From assembly GCA_902806575.1 (NCBI GenBank), contig CADCXD010000005.1:186001-250000 (forward strand): 64,000 nucleotides of DNA, read 5' to 3'. Source of the DNA: Jackrogersella multiformis. Lineage: Eukaryota > Ascomycota > Sordariomycetes > Xylariales > Hypoxylaceae. Under the pieces are notes generated by a model. It was given only the letters and a program-made list of their open reading frames with translations, searched no databases and had not been told where the DNA came from. The translations under genes and the position numbers were made by a program. Of the stretch, positions 23,169 through 34,600 are shown one piece after another. Numbering within the stretch: the stretch's first letter is position 1; the number at the start of each line of letters is the position of its first letter.

Positions 23169-24668
23169 ATGTCGCGCCCATTCCAAAAGGTAGGGTGCTT
23201 ATAGAATTATGTGACTGCGTCCATCTATAATATACTCCCCCCTTTTAGAAATAACCCAGACCTCTGCTAACATTAACAATGCGATTAGGTAATCATCGTA
23301 GGAGCGGGTCCTTCAGGGCTGCTACTCGCGATCCTGTTGTCTAAGCATGGGATCCCGGTGGAGATACTTGAGGCGTCCCATGAATTGGACAAGCAGCCTC
23401 GGGCCGCCATCTACGGATCTCCCGCCATCGTGGATCTGCGCCGGGCGGGCGTGATCGACGAGATCCGCCGGCGGGGTATGAGCCCGACGTCCATGTGCTG
23501 GCGGCGGTTCAAGGACCACAGCTATATCACCGGCATGGACGGGCAGGTGCTGGAGAACTACAACGGCGAGGACATGCGCATGGCCTGCCTAGTCCTCGAC
23601 GAGCTAGACAAGCTAATGCTAGAAGAGTTCCTCACCAAGTACGATGGCAAGATCAGCTGGAAGCATAAGGTCGTCGGCACGGGCCAGGATGAAAAACAGG
23701 CCTGGGTCGACGTCGAGACTCCAGAAGGAAACAAGAAGATCTATGGCGACTACGTTATCGGGTGCGATGGTGCTGGAAGCGCCGTTAGGAAATCACTTTT
23801 TGGCGACGAGTACCCCGGGTTTACCTGGGAGAGGCAAATCGTAGCGACAAACGTATGGTCCGCCAATTTTTCTGTTAATATGAATTTACGGTAGAGCGAT
23901 TTGGCGATGGCTAATCCGAAGGTATAGGTTTACTACGATTTTGAAAAGTTTGGGTTTAAAGACTCCAACTTCATTTTACACCCGGATCACTTTTACGTGA
24001 GTTTTTACTTAATCCATCACATAAAGCGGAGAGAGGGAGGGAGATAGAGAGAGAGAGAAATTATACGTCAGAAAGCTAACCATGATGCAAATCAGATGGC
24101 AGCTAAGCTCACAAAGGACGGGCTCTACAGAGTGACATACGGCGAGTCTCCTGGCCTAACGTGGGATGAGATGCAAGAGCGACAGCCGTGGAAATTCGAG
24201 CTGATGCTACCGGGTCACCCTAAGCCTAGCGAGTACAAGCTGGCTAGCATGTCGCCGTACAAGATGCACCAGCGATGCGCGCCCAAGTTCCGCGTAGGCC
24301 GGATCGTGCTAGCAGCTGACGCGGCGCATCTGTGCAACCCGTGGGGAGGGATGGGGATCACGGGGGGCTTCGTCGACGTGGGCGGGCTTTACGACTGCCT
24401 CTCGGGGATCTGGGACGGCAAGGCGGACGAGTCGATCCTAGACCTGTACAGCGAGAAGCGGATCAAGAAGTGGAAGACGATCATCGACCCCGTCTCGCAG
24501 AGCAACTTCCGCCGCGTGTCCGACAGCGACCCGGATACCCTGCTAGAGCGCGACCCCGCCATGCAGGCGTGTAAGGATGCCGAGGATGATCTTGAGAAGC
24601 AAAAGGGGTTGTACCTCAACTTCTTCGACGTGCGATACGATTTCACGCAGCATTATAAGACGGCCTAA
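23169..24668 (+). CDS. FAD-dependent monooxygenase (PHBH-like)
   Basis: A single-component flavin hydroxylase of the type acting on aromatic or polyketide substrates with NAD(P)H and oxygen. Exons: 23169-23189, 23289-23852, 23928-23996, 24096-24668, 408 aa. The first exon codes only seven residues (MSRPFQK). Motifs: VIIVGAGPSG (Rossmann GxGxxG) at residues 8-17, VIGCDGAGSAVRK (DG motif) and RIVLAADAAHLCNPWGGMG (GD motif). The joins ATN|VYYDFEKF and PDHFY|MAAKL read smoothly. Intron 3 carries a GA-rich tract (24028-24058). It ends convergently with the MFS transporter. The protein is at the short end of the family but complete in the motifs. Confidence 0.92.
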
Positions 24669-25121
24669 TGAAATGAGTGGATATCGTTGAATGTACCTTT
24701 TTGTTTTATCAGTTTCGTCAAAGCCTGTCAGCATATCCAATTAGATTTCTAGGGTAGCTAGATAGTCATATCAAATTTCAACATTATCGGTATTATTTGA
24801 CGGTGCTTCATTGTATTAGTTTCGTGCCTGATCGTATTTTAGTCCCCAAGCTTCAAAATTCCTTGTTTCGTAGACCTCACTTAGAAGGTCTGCTCTCGAC
24901 CATTAGAGCTGAATTAAACGGAAAGAAAAAAGTGATTAACGTAAATTTTGGAATCCTAAAGCTTTTTGATACCTCAAGACAATATAGTAACATACGGTAT
25001 CGTTTTGCCCTGAAGTAATTATACAAACCTGATAACAATGCACAACAAGTAAGGTGACGACCCTCTACTCAAGGAACCCCTAGGTTTTGCGACTTCGTTG
25101 CCAATTTAAAAGGAGAACATT
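24669..25121. other. Convergent 3' spacer
   Basis: About 450 bp between the 3' ends of the monooxygenase and the MFS gene; no gene seen. Confidence 0.45.
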
Positions 25122-26838
25122 TCATAAGCTTGCTTTCCCTCTAGATTCAAAAGGTAAAGTGGCTACAATAAGTCCCGCTGCGATGAATAGAGCACCGCTC
25201 GTGTATACCGGTGCTGCTGTCTCGAGGTTGGCAAACATAGCAACGATAGGGGCCATGATACCGAAGATCCGGTTCGAGGTCGCCGTCAACGCGTTCCCAG
25301 TACCCCGATCTTTGGTAGGGAAGAGCTCGGGCGTAAATGCGTATAAGACAGCATACATGATGTTGCTCGTAAAATTGTAAGCGCAATTCCACCCCAGCAA
25401 GCCTGAGGAGTTTGTTGCGGTTGTTGAACAATAGAGGAAGACACCCGTTAGGATTGTGCTTAGACTCAATGCTCCTCTTCGCCCAAAATGAGGCAGTTCG
25501 ACAAGAAGACCACCAAGAAGGGCGCCGGGCACACCGAGAACTGCGATAATCAGGGAGTTGCGATACGTAATGTAAGTTGACCCATCTCCAAAGTCGACAC
25601 CGCGCGTAGTCTGGATGTAGGGTAGAAAAGCGTTATATAGTGGATATCTGGCTAAGGTTAACCAACGTAAAAAGTGAAACTAAAAATAAAAATAAAAAAG
25701 GGGGAGGAAGGGGATTTCGTTTATTAATTAATACTTACCCAAGTCCGATGAAAGCCCAGACCAACATCAGTGCGCCAGTGCTATATGCTAATTTCCCGGT
25801 CGCAAACAGAGACCGGATGTGCGTGAGATCAACTGCTTCTAACTTGCGTTTCACGGCGTCGCTCGCAGTAGCTCGGTTTTCGTATCCGTTCGGCTCGCAC
25901 GCTTTCAAATCCTCGACGGTCAGCGCCGATGTCCTCTTGTTCCGCCTTGCAACTTCGTGGACTATGCGCACGGCTTCTTCATCTAGCCCCTTGCCCATGA
26001 GGTACTTGGGCGACTCATAGATGCTGAAGCAGAAGAAACGAAGAATGAACATGATGAGCGTCAGTCCGCCCATGGCGACCATGAAATAGCGCCATCCCAT
26101 GTTCTTGCCCCTGGTGCAGTCCGTATCTGTTTGTTGACAGGTCATGGACCCCAGCAGCGGCCATGCGATCAAGTTGGCTATGACTTGGGCGATGGCCCAG
26201 TCGATGGAGAGGACCGTGAGGAGGTACTGGTGAGACCCAGGAAGAAATTCGAGGAAAATAGCAGAATCTACCGGGAGATTGCCACCGACGCCGAAGGACC
26301 AGAACGCGGCGAATATCCCGATGGCGGCAAAGTTAGGTGCGGAGGCGGCTATCATGCCCCATAGAGCTGTCAGGCCGAGAGTTAGGTTAAAGGCCCATCT
26401 CCGGCCGAAGATGTCGCATCCGAATCCCCAGAACATGGCACCGGCTAGCAGCCCTATGTTCTGGGCGAGACTTAGCAGCGGAGGCCGTGATGGTCGGAAC
26501 TCGTTCGCGATCGGGGTGAATATTAACGACGTGACAATTGGCCAAAGGTTATCGGACGCCCAGCCAAAACCAACGACGATGAAGAGTTGCCATTGGTACC
26601 ATCCCATGCCGATGTCTTGAATCTACAGTTCATGATTAGACAATTAATTAGAGGGGGGGTGTATTTTCTGGGTTTCTGGGCATTATACCGCTCTATTCAA
26701 TACTCTCGCCTTCGCCTCATACACCGGGTCAATTGTGCCCTTTGGGATCGTGCTCACATCCTCGATTCCAATAGCGGCCTCCTCGCTTGGTTGTCGTTCA
26801 TTACTCTTCTTTCCGTTTTCGGCTGACTCCACGGCCAT
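25122..26838 (-). CDS. MFS transporter (SV2 / sugar-porter-like)
   Basis: A 12-helix major facilitator, probably in the plasma membrane. Exons: 26838-26689, 26622-25739, 25647-25122, 519 aa. A polar N-terminus of about 50 residues leads into KARVLNRAIQDIGMGWYQWQLF, rebuilt across intron 1. Loop motifs include WGFGCDIFGRRWAFN between helices 2 and 3, YESPKYLMGKG at the central loop, and PELFPTKDRGTGNALTATSNRI in the C-terminal half. The second acceptor gives GLGYPLYNAFLPYIQ, as in related proteins. The substrate cannot be told from sequence. Lying between an FAD monooxygenase and a P450, it may import a substrate or export a product of that cluster. Confidence 0.9.
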
Positions 26839-27684
26839 GATTTGCTCGCTAACAGATCGGCTCGATTAAGAAAAAAAAAAAGAAAAAAAAAAGGGAGGAA
26901 AATTGGATAATAGAACGACAATGATGACTGTTAACTATAATGATACTATAGATTCATCGTTGAAGCAGATATTAGAAGCTAACCTTTCTATACTGTAAAT
27001 TACCTAGTTAAATCGGCAGTCCGTAGCTAGAAAAGCTTGTCCCTTAAAAGGAGATCCGGGGAAAGCTTCAGCTGCGATGGAACAAGGTAAGCCGCTGATG
27101 GCGTGCTCGAAACTTTGGAGAATCCTGGTCTTACAGTGGCTGAGAGCTGCCCTTTGCTGCTTTGTTGCTAGGATCAAGGTGCTGCTAGACTGCTACGGGG
27201 AGGTGATACAGGTGCATATCTGGAATGTCAGCGCCAGCGGCTGCAGCAAGATCGACACAAACTCGGCCTTCCCGCATTGCCAAGATCGACGGACGGGATC
27301 AAACCTGGAGATTACCGGAGCCTACTAGGTAAATATTGATACCTACCTAGGTACTAATAAAACCCTTCACCGATCTTGAAGTGGTAATGTGTAGTGTGAT
27401 GAGTAACGGTACATTATATCATAATAATAATAAAAGTAATACCAAAACTAAAAATAGTTCTGTCTAAAAAGTCTAGTAGGTAAATACATGACCTATCTAG
27501 ACTCTAGAGACTAATAATTACATTCACTAATGAAGTAGTAGTGGTATTTCACCGACGTCGACTTGTGAGATGTGAAGATTTACCAACGATGAATCTCCCC
27601 ATCTCCATTTCCATTTCCATCTCTATCTTCATTTCTATTTCCACCCTTCACATCCTCCACCCCCATCACATATCCCCCGATCAA
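26839..27684. other. Spacer between MFS and P450 genes
   Basis: Contains poly-A runs at 26870-26894 and a pyrimidine-rich CCATTTCCATTT tract around 27597-27650. A TACCTACCTAGGTAC motif lies near 27340. No gene is supported. Confidence 0.45.
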
Positions 27685-29027
27685 TCAATTGGCATCCCTC
27701 ATCACCAACCTCCAATTTTCCATATCCATTCGACCCGAAGGCAGCAGCTCCCCCGAGTCTTCATCTAATTTAGCATCATTGAGCATCACTTTTGATCCCG
27801 ATTCTTTTGTACCCAAGCGTTTCGCAAGCACGGCCACCTGAATCATAATAGCATGGTAGGAGAACTTATTCGCCGTCGGGCATCGATGCTTGCCGGTGCC
27901 AAAAGGCATGTATGCATCGTTCATATCCTTGGTATTCACGAGAAACCGAGCTGGACGAAATTGTCTAGCGTCCGATCCCCAAACCCGCGTTTCCCTATGA
28001 CACCTCTCAGCATCGGCGGCCCTCACGTCGCATGAGGTACTCCGAGTATCATCAGGCACCGCGCGGTAGATTCGCTTTGTCGGCGGATACAGTCGCAGCC
28101 CCTCCTGCTGAAAGTTAGTGTACGGAATGTATAACGTAGGACGACAATGAGGAGAATGGGTATTTGACTGACTCGTGCGAAATGCTCTGCTATGGGCATC
28201 AAACCGCTCCTTGGGCCCGAATTGAAGCATCCAGGGATGCTCTGGATGATCTGCTGAAACTGTCTCGTCGTCTCCTGGTCTGCGCTTCTGAACCCGGCGG
28301 AGACGTACGTGAGCAACACTACACGCCACATTGTCTCGTATGAGGGCAAGATGATATTGAGAGGATGTTCCTCACTCCCGCAAGGGAAGCATTTCGGAAG
28401 TAGGCGCCTTAGGGAAGCTTCCAGGCGTTCCTGGTCCTCGTGCAAGTCCGGTCTCGTGGTCTCGGCCTTCTTCGATTGTTCCCAGAGATTGTTAATGGCC
28501 TCCGTCACTGCAAAAGCGTCGGCGAGGTCGATATCCTTGGGCTCTACGTCGAAGAAGGGATGGAGCATCGCTACGAAGACTAGTGATCGGGCCACGCTCG
28601 CTAGAGGCAGAGGTACTCGAAGGTCTTGTCGGCTCAAGGTCCGGTCTAGTGCCGCTTCCGCGACGTCGAAGAAGTAGGACCACTCCTCCTTGCCCATGGA
28701 GGAGACCACGCCTTTAACCGCGCCGAGGAACTCAGTGTGGACAGTTTCATCCATGGTTGTAAATGAATTGTTAATTTCGAACACCTCGATCAGTCTTTTG
28801 TTGGGCTTGGCTCGGGAGATGAGCCTATCCAATAAGGTGTTCTTACCAAGAACATCGAAATTAGCGATAGCCTTGTGTTCCCGCACATATTCTAAGGAGT
28901 CAGGAAGGTTCGGCTGTTTATCGTGAAGTAATTTGACGATGTAGGCGATGCCAACTTTTACGATCAACGCGAAGACGAGAGTGGTGCCAAGCTTGGCAAT
29001 GATGAAAACCCAATAAGTTAGACTCAT
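27685..29027 (-). CDS. Cytochrome P450 monooxygenase
   Basis: A haem-thiolate oxygenase, probably ER-anchored by the N-terminal helix (residues about 5-30). Exons: 29027-28173 and 28107-27685, 425 aa. The haem motif PFGTGKHRCPT supplies the Cys ligand; the ExxR helix is EGLRLYPPTKR, split from the rest by the intron. The I-helix region reads WRVVLLTYVSAGFRSADQETT and lacks the usual AGxDT threonine, as I recall for one divergent group of fungal P450s with this WRVV sequence. The protein is short for a P450 (typically about 500), mainly because the region between the I- and K-helices is compact. It could be part of a cluster with the amidase, monooxygenase and MFS genes. Confidence 0.87.
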
Positions 29028-30648
29028 GTTTAGAAGAATCGAAAGACTAACCTGTCTGACCAGGCGAACAATGATATTGTGACCGGCAAGTCATCTTATA
29101 TACTCGTTTACTCTCGCTGCAGAACAGTTATGTCTCGGCTTTGGATTCCTCGTCCCAGCCTTGGGGCGAGCAACGTACGTGCCTGTCTCTTTTCGGTGTC
29201 AGTGCCATCTTCCATTCGAAATTAAATAAAGCAAACAAAACCACTCGAATCATCCAGCAAGGTCCCGATATATTACTCTTGAGATCAAACCGGCTCAGAG
29301 ACACTAGGTATTGACCACTTAGATGGTCAACTCGGACCGGTATCCTCACGACGCCCCCGACTCCCCGTGTTCTGTAAGATCCCGTCTACGCAAAGACACT
29401 GACCAACCACGTCTCACGACTCCAGTCAATAACGAGGCTTCCATGGCCCCCAAAATTTCTTGGTTAGTCCCTGTCAACTTGCTCGAGGCGGACTTGTAAA
29501 CGGGAGTATTGGATCTCATACTTCAACGTACCTCGAATTGCCTCTACCCTAATATACGAGACGGGAGCGCAACGGTCCGTCCTGCATTCTAAAAAGGAAG
29601 AACAAGTACACGCGAAGGTAGGTTGCATTATTGTATGTATTATCACTGCCAGGTCAGGCTCTGCAAAACAATAACACACCATGATCGATTAGACCTGTTA
29701 TCTTTTGGGTTGGTTTCTCATTGGGCGGCGGGATGTGGTGTCTTGACCCGATAGGAGAGTTATGAGAAAGTAGAAGTATACATTAGGCATCTACACTTAG
29801 AACCAGACATACCTACCTAGGTACCTAGGTAGGTAGTGATTCTGCGAAGAGACGTGTTATGTAGTTGAACTTGCCCCTTTCATAAATTGGCATTTGACTC
29901 TTTGGAGCTATTGCAGACTATAATGATACCTGCTAGGTACCTAGGTAGGTATGATACCGTATGATCTTGCAACAAACCACTGTACGCATTGTTTGCCAGC
30001 ACCTTCGTTTTCATGCTGCCGCGAATTGCCTGGTATTTAGAATTAGGCAAGTCTTTCTGTAACGGACTATGTCTATGATATGGCAGTTGATAGCCGGAAG
30101 ACATAGGCACTCCTTGCTAGGCATTCCCTTGTCGTTGTATCTTCAAAAGGAGTACTTAACTAGGTACCTAGGTAGTAATCACGACTACCTACCTAGGTAA
30201 GTAGGCAGCTTGTCATGAGACCAAGAGGATCAATAGGATAAGAGAAAGGACTACAAATCCTGCCTTAGCATGATTTCCATCGCTCGGGAAAAGTACCGTA
30301 TGTATAAGAACTCCTGAACCCTTGGTTATCCAATAGGAACTTTCCTATTTCCATTTCTATGGTATCTAGCAATAAATATCGGACGCTCCTATCGCAAAAC
30401 TCACTTGCTCTAGTTCCATCATACGCAGAACAGAAGAAAGTCAAATTAAACCTGGCAGCCGGGAACGCCCCTATTATGCACGCACTAATGCATCTCCCCC
30501 CGTCTTTACCAGCCGGGCGGATATACATTTTCAATCCTATACCTCTTTCTCTCCCTGAACGCCAGCCTAACCGATCAATGTCATCAGAGATATCCTCGCG
30601 GCCCTAGTCTGACCTGCTGCTGCCGCCGCCAAAGAGAAAGAAAAAGAT
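29028..30648. other. Long intergenic region rich in TACCTAGG palindromes
   Basis: 1.6 kb without a credible gene. Palindromic TACCTAGG-family blocks occur at 29810-29835 (26-bp perfect palindrome), 29935-29952, 30160-30175 and 30185-30200. Confidence 0.55.
29810..29835. repeat. 26-bp perfect palindrome, TACCTAGG family
   Basis: Both halves are exact reverse complements (TACCTACCTAGGT / ACCTAGGTAGGTA). It is one of about thirty blocks of this dispersed family in the window. Confidence 0.85.
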
Positions 30649-32129
30649 TCACCGGTAAGGACTTTGCGTCTTCATGCGGAGAGTCCGAAGGCGAAGACTA
30701 ATCGTCCTTGCGTCGAATGACTCCGTCTTCGGATCCCAAAATGCGCGAACATCGATTGTGACGAAGGCGTGCGGCGTGACAATTTCGACAAGTCCGGTTA
30801 TGTAGATGGAGCCTCGGGGAGGGAGATTTTGGATTGGTCTCCATGTTTGGGCGAACGTTTGCTTGAACTCCGCCCAGGGCCCGCTTGTGTGCTCCTGCGT
30901 GGTCCTTATGCCGTACATGTCCCTGACGCTCTTCGGCTTGTCGGCTTCGCCGGTAGGAATAATTGGGATGGGACTAGTCACGCCCGACCCGGGAGAGGCG
31001 GTCGAGGACCCAGGAGCTGGTGATGATTCAGCAGATCTCTTCTCGACGGGAGAAGTAGAGTCCGTTGACGAACCATCGGCTGCTTGCGTTTTTGCGGACG
31101 GGAGCGAACTGGGTGCTTTAGAATCAGATACGGTTGTTGGTTTTCTTAGTCTCCCCTGGACCTTTTCTATAGCCTGATGTAGAGAAGGATTCTCAGTGGG
31201 ATCGTGTTCGTATCCAAATATCTTGGCGAAATTCAAAGCGTTCTGCTTCAGTAGCGCGCCCGAAAAACTCCACAACGACAGAGTTAACGTAGATGGCCAG
31301 AGAGCACGCTGTATCCATTGAGCAGTTGTAGTATCGATATGCTCCTCCGTGATGGAAACGTCGTCGCCTATTGATAACCTATGGAAAAGGATTAGACTTG
31401 AATATTCGTAGTGCAAGATCTTAGCGAGTCGTACCCTTTATGAACGCAGGTTGGTGGTGGCCTAAGGGGGTACTGAATTTCAAGCCAGTACTTCCCAAGA
31501 GTCATGTCCTTGCCACATTTCTGCACCAGCACGCCACTTCGCACTGCGGCTTTGCGAACGAGCTCGGCGAGACTGCCTAATAACTAGTCAGTCGTTATAC
31601 TCTTTCCCGTCTTCAAGCATCCTAACTTCCTTACCCCGTATACTGGCCATCTTCTCCTGGTCTTTGTTGAGCTTGATGAAGGCCTGCCACTCTGGATCCG
31701 ATCCCTTGTAGGGTTCCGAAGCAACTACCCTGGTGGTGAAGGGGATCGGGATGAACATAGGATCTAGCATCCCATCTTCTATTGAATCCCGTTCTGTCTT
31801 AGTTAATTGCTTCTCTTCATCGTCTAACCAGGTATTTACGAGTTTCATGACAGAACCCGTATAAAATTGGTAGCAGAGATAATAGATAGAACCGGCGATT
31901 AGGAAGGTTCTGTATGAGGTGGATCAGCGTCGACAGTACTTGGATATTTGGTAGATTTTGGGGCTGGGGTTGGGGTTGGGTTGACTATTCTCTCTTACTT
32001 CGGCTTGAACCATTTTTGTCGAATCTTGACCCTTTGTACCTGGATAACATGAGGCGTAGATTGTCTAGCCCCATAAACTCTAGAAGAGAGGGTGAAAGGA
32101 TTCGGTCGCGATCGCAAGAGGCGCAACAT
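30649..32129 (-). CDS. Mitochondrial membrane protein, conserved fungal, function unknown
   Basis: I do not recognise a named family. Exons: 32129-31999, 31909-31635, 31576-31435, 31378-30649, 425 aa. The N-terminus (MLRLLRSRPNPFTLSSRVYG...) is Arg/Ser-rich without acids, a typical mitochondrial presequence. It is followed by one transmembrane helix, TFLIAGSIYYLCYQFYTGSV, at about residues 44-63, suggesting an inner-membrane protein with its bulk on one side. The C-terminal half has a Ser/Pro/Thr-rich linker and then a conserved-looking globular end (RDMYGIRTTQEHTSGPWAEFKQTF, GSIYITGLVEI). Starting at the first exon is required: ORFs that begin at 31848 omit both presequence and helix. Intron 1 (89 nt) carries a C-rich tract that reads GGGGTTGGG on the plus strand. 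Confidence 0.85.
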
Positions 32130-32904
32130 GACGGGTGGAGGCGATCGAGGCGCACCTAAGCCGGCGGCCGACAGAAGGGAGATTTGTATGTCGTATATCG
32201 AGAACTATTAATTAGTATTGGTTATAGCTCGTCTATCGCACGCTTCGTAATTTCCATTTCATAAAAACCCGGCATCGAGAATATCGTAGTAATTTGAATG
32301 TTGAGAGTCGAGAGTCGAGAGTTGAAAGTTGAAAGTTGTCGTGGTCGGCGGTTACGAATAAATTAAATGACAAGGCAAAATCTCAGCCTTTACACTAAGA
32401 CGTAGGAAACTGGAGACCGGAAACCGGGGACCATATAATACAGTTTACTGTTGTACCGGTACCTACCTAGACCTACCTAGGTAGGTAGGTATCTATAATC
32501 TTACGAAGGTCGCTTCTAGAAGTTCGAGGACGGGTCGGACCCTGATTCAATGAACCCCACCATCTACCGTCCAATAAAACCATTGTAATCAGAACCATTA
32601 CTGTATGTATCTAGGTACCGGTACCGGTACGGATTGGACGTGTCTTATCATCTTATCAGATCAGCGCATATACAGTTATCACGTGCCGAAAATGAATATA
32701 AGTACCTAGGTACCTAGGTACCTAGCCATTAACTTTGAATGATTGTCCGTTATCTGCCGAAGTTTATCCAGAGATTCTATTCTCCTAACCAAATACAGCT
32801 TCATCATAAGCTTCCCAAGATTATCTTCTCCAACTCCATTATAACCAACCACGAATAACGATCAACCCAAAAACAACTTCAGAGAGCAATCAACCTAAAT
32901 CAAT
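32130..32904. other. Divergent promoter region with TACCTAGG repeats
   Basis: Shared upstream region of the mitochondrial protein and the Vps3844 gene. Contains GAGAGTCGAGAGTTGAAAGTTGAAAG near 32303-32335, palindromic blocks at 32461-32491 and 32702-32725 (three tandem TACCTAGG units), and GGTACCGGTACCGGTAC near 32613-32631. Confidence 0.55.
32702..32725. repeat. TACCTAGG x3 tandem, self-complementary
   Basis: Three head-to-tail TACCTAGG units; because the unit is a rotated palindrome, the array is its own reverse complement. Confidence 0.8.
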
Positions 32905-34138
32905 ATGAAGCTCCAGAGCTTCTTATTACCCGCTCTAGTCGGCATCTCCACCGCCAATGCCGAAGAGCAGTTACAAAATGCAGAGGCCTACATCATCAGG
33001 CAATCCAAGACTATAACCGCGAATCCTCCTTCGATACCACGCCAGCTTGCTCGAGCTATCATCCTCCAACGTCTCAGCACGCCAGAGCAGCCATCTCCTT
33101 TAGGTCAATTACCCGGATCCATCCCGCAAGATGAATCCGTATCCTACATCAGCCAATTTGCGAAGCCACCTCGGCCGCTGTTCGAAGAGGTCGACGACGC
33201 GAGTGAGCCCAGGCAGCTAGTTATCGCTTTATCTGGCGTCACGGACGGGAAGTATAAGGACCTCAAGACTGCTCTGTCGCCTGTACATCTCACTTTCACG
33301 GCTCCTGGTTTGAGCCGCGTGTCTGTTGGGGGGAAGAAGTCGAGCTGTGCATTCGAACAGTCGATCAACCCGGATAACAACAAGTGTTGGAAGGGAAAGA
33401 CTCAGTATCTCGAGTACGATGTCACGAAGGTGCGTTTGATCTTCGCCAATTCAATTTAATTCAATAAACACCTAAGCAGTATATTAACTAAACATCTTGA
33501 AGAATAAGGATGTCATTACCAAACTAGGCCAAAACATCGAATCCTTCAACGCCCAAGCTCTTAAAGGCAAGCTCGAAACCACCATCCTCCTCCTCGCCCA
33601 CCCCGGCACCGAATCCGAAGAGCTCCGCCGCCGAGAGCTAGAAACCGAACTGGTCATGGCCGAAGTCGCCTCGGCCACGCACATCCCCACGGCCGACTCG
33701 TCGTTCAACGCGGACGGCAGCAAGAACCACGTCAACGACGACAAGCCCTTCCACGCCTTCTCGTCGCCCGCCTCGCGGCCCGTCGGCGTCCTCCCGTCCT
33801 GCTTCACCTCGCACAACGCGTGCGTCGCCGCCACCGACAGCTGCTCCGGCCACGGGTCCTGCATCGACAAGTGGGCCAAGATCGACGGCGTCAAGAACTC
33901 GTGCTTCTTCTGCCGCTGCATGTCCACCAACGAGACCGACGGCGACCGCCGCCTCGGCCTGTACCACTGGGGCGGCTCCGCCTGCCACAAGCGCGACGTC
34001 AGCACGCCCTTCTGGCTGTTCGCCGGCGTGTCCATCGCCTTGGTCTCCACCGTCGCTTTCTCCATCAGCCTGTTGTTCAGCGTCGGCGAGGAGAAGCTGC
34101 CCGGCGTCATCGGGGCTGGCGTTTCGAGGTCCAAGTAG
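32905..34138 (+). CDS. Vps3844-domain vacuolar sorting protein
   Basis: Fungal type I membrane protein of the Vps3844 (formerly DUF3844) group, linked to vacuolar sorting. Exons: 32905-33429 and 33503-34138, 386 aa. Signal peptide about residues 1-19 (MKLQSFLLPALVGISTANA). The luminal part is followed by a cysteine-rich EGF-like segment (CFTSHNACVAATDSCSGHGSC ... SCFFCRC), and a single transmembrane helix near the C-terminus (FWLFAGVSIALVSTVAFSISL), with a short tail. Intron 1 has the branch site TTAACTAAAC and acceptor TTGAAG. Its second exon is strikingly GC-rich compared with the flanks. It stops with TAG, showing that TAG works as a normal stop in this genome. Confidence 0.9.
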
Positions 34139-34600
34139 ATCAGATGCCTACTTGCCTACCTGCTTAGGTACCCCAACTCGGTATTCTATTGTACACTAGT
34201 AAAGTAAAGTCTAGACGCGGTATTCAGTTTGAGAAGAGAAGATAAGGAAGACCTGCTACCGAGGCTGATCTGATGGAAGAAACAGTGAGAAGGCCAAGCT
34301 GCCTGTCTCATTACTTTGTAATGCAGGTGATAATGCAGGTGCAGGTGCGGATGCGGATGTATCATACGTGTACTGATACCGGAGACAACAATCACACGGG
34401 CGCTGGTTAGCATATTTGTCCTCCCCCCTTTATCTATAGGGGTGGTTTCGCGCGGTATTTCATTATGTAGAAGGTTCAAGACACACAAATTTTACTACGG
34501 CCTCATGTTCGTTGAGTTGACTCGAATGCCTGTATATATATGTATTGCGAAGTGAAGAATCGGAGATCTTCAGTTTGGGGTATCAAGTATCAAGTTCAGA
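34139..34600. other. Convergent 3' spacer
   Basis: Between the Vps3844 and NTR2 3' ends. It has a GCAGGTG(C/A)-type imperfect repeat near 34324-34352; no gene. Confidence 0.45.

Noticed and set aside
26131..26620. Plus-strand ORFs across the MFS gene
   Set aside because: Shadows of a membrane-protein exon with clear MFS motifs on the minus strand.
31960..31985. GGGGTTGGGG telomere-like tract
   Set aside because: Only a few units, inside an intron, and not the TTAGGG repeat of these fungi.
31910..31998. Start of the mitochondrial protein at an ATG inside intron 1, with an in-frame TGA needing a 30-nt intron
   Set aside because: An upstream ATG at 32129 gives a presequence and an 89-nt canonical intron in the right phase.
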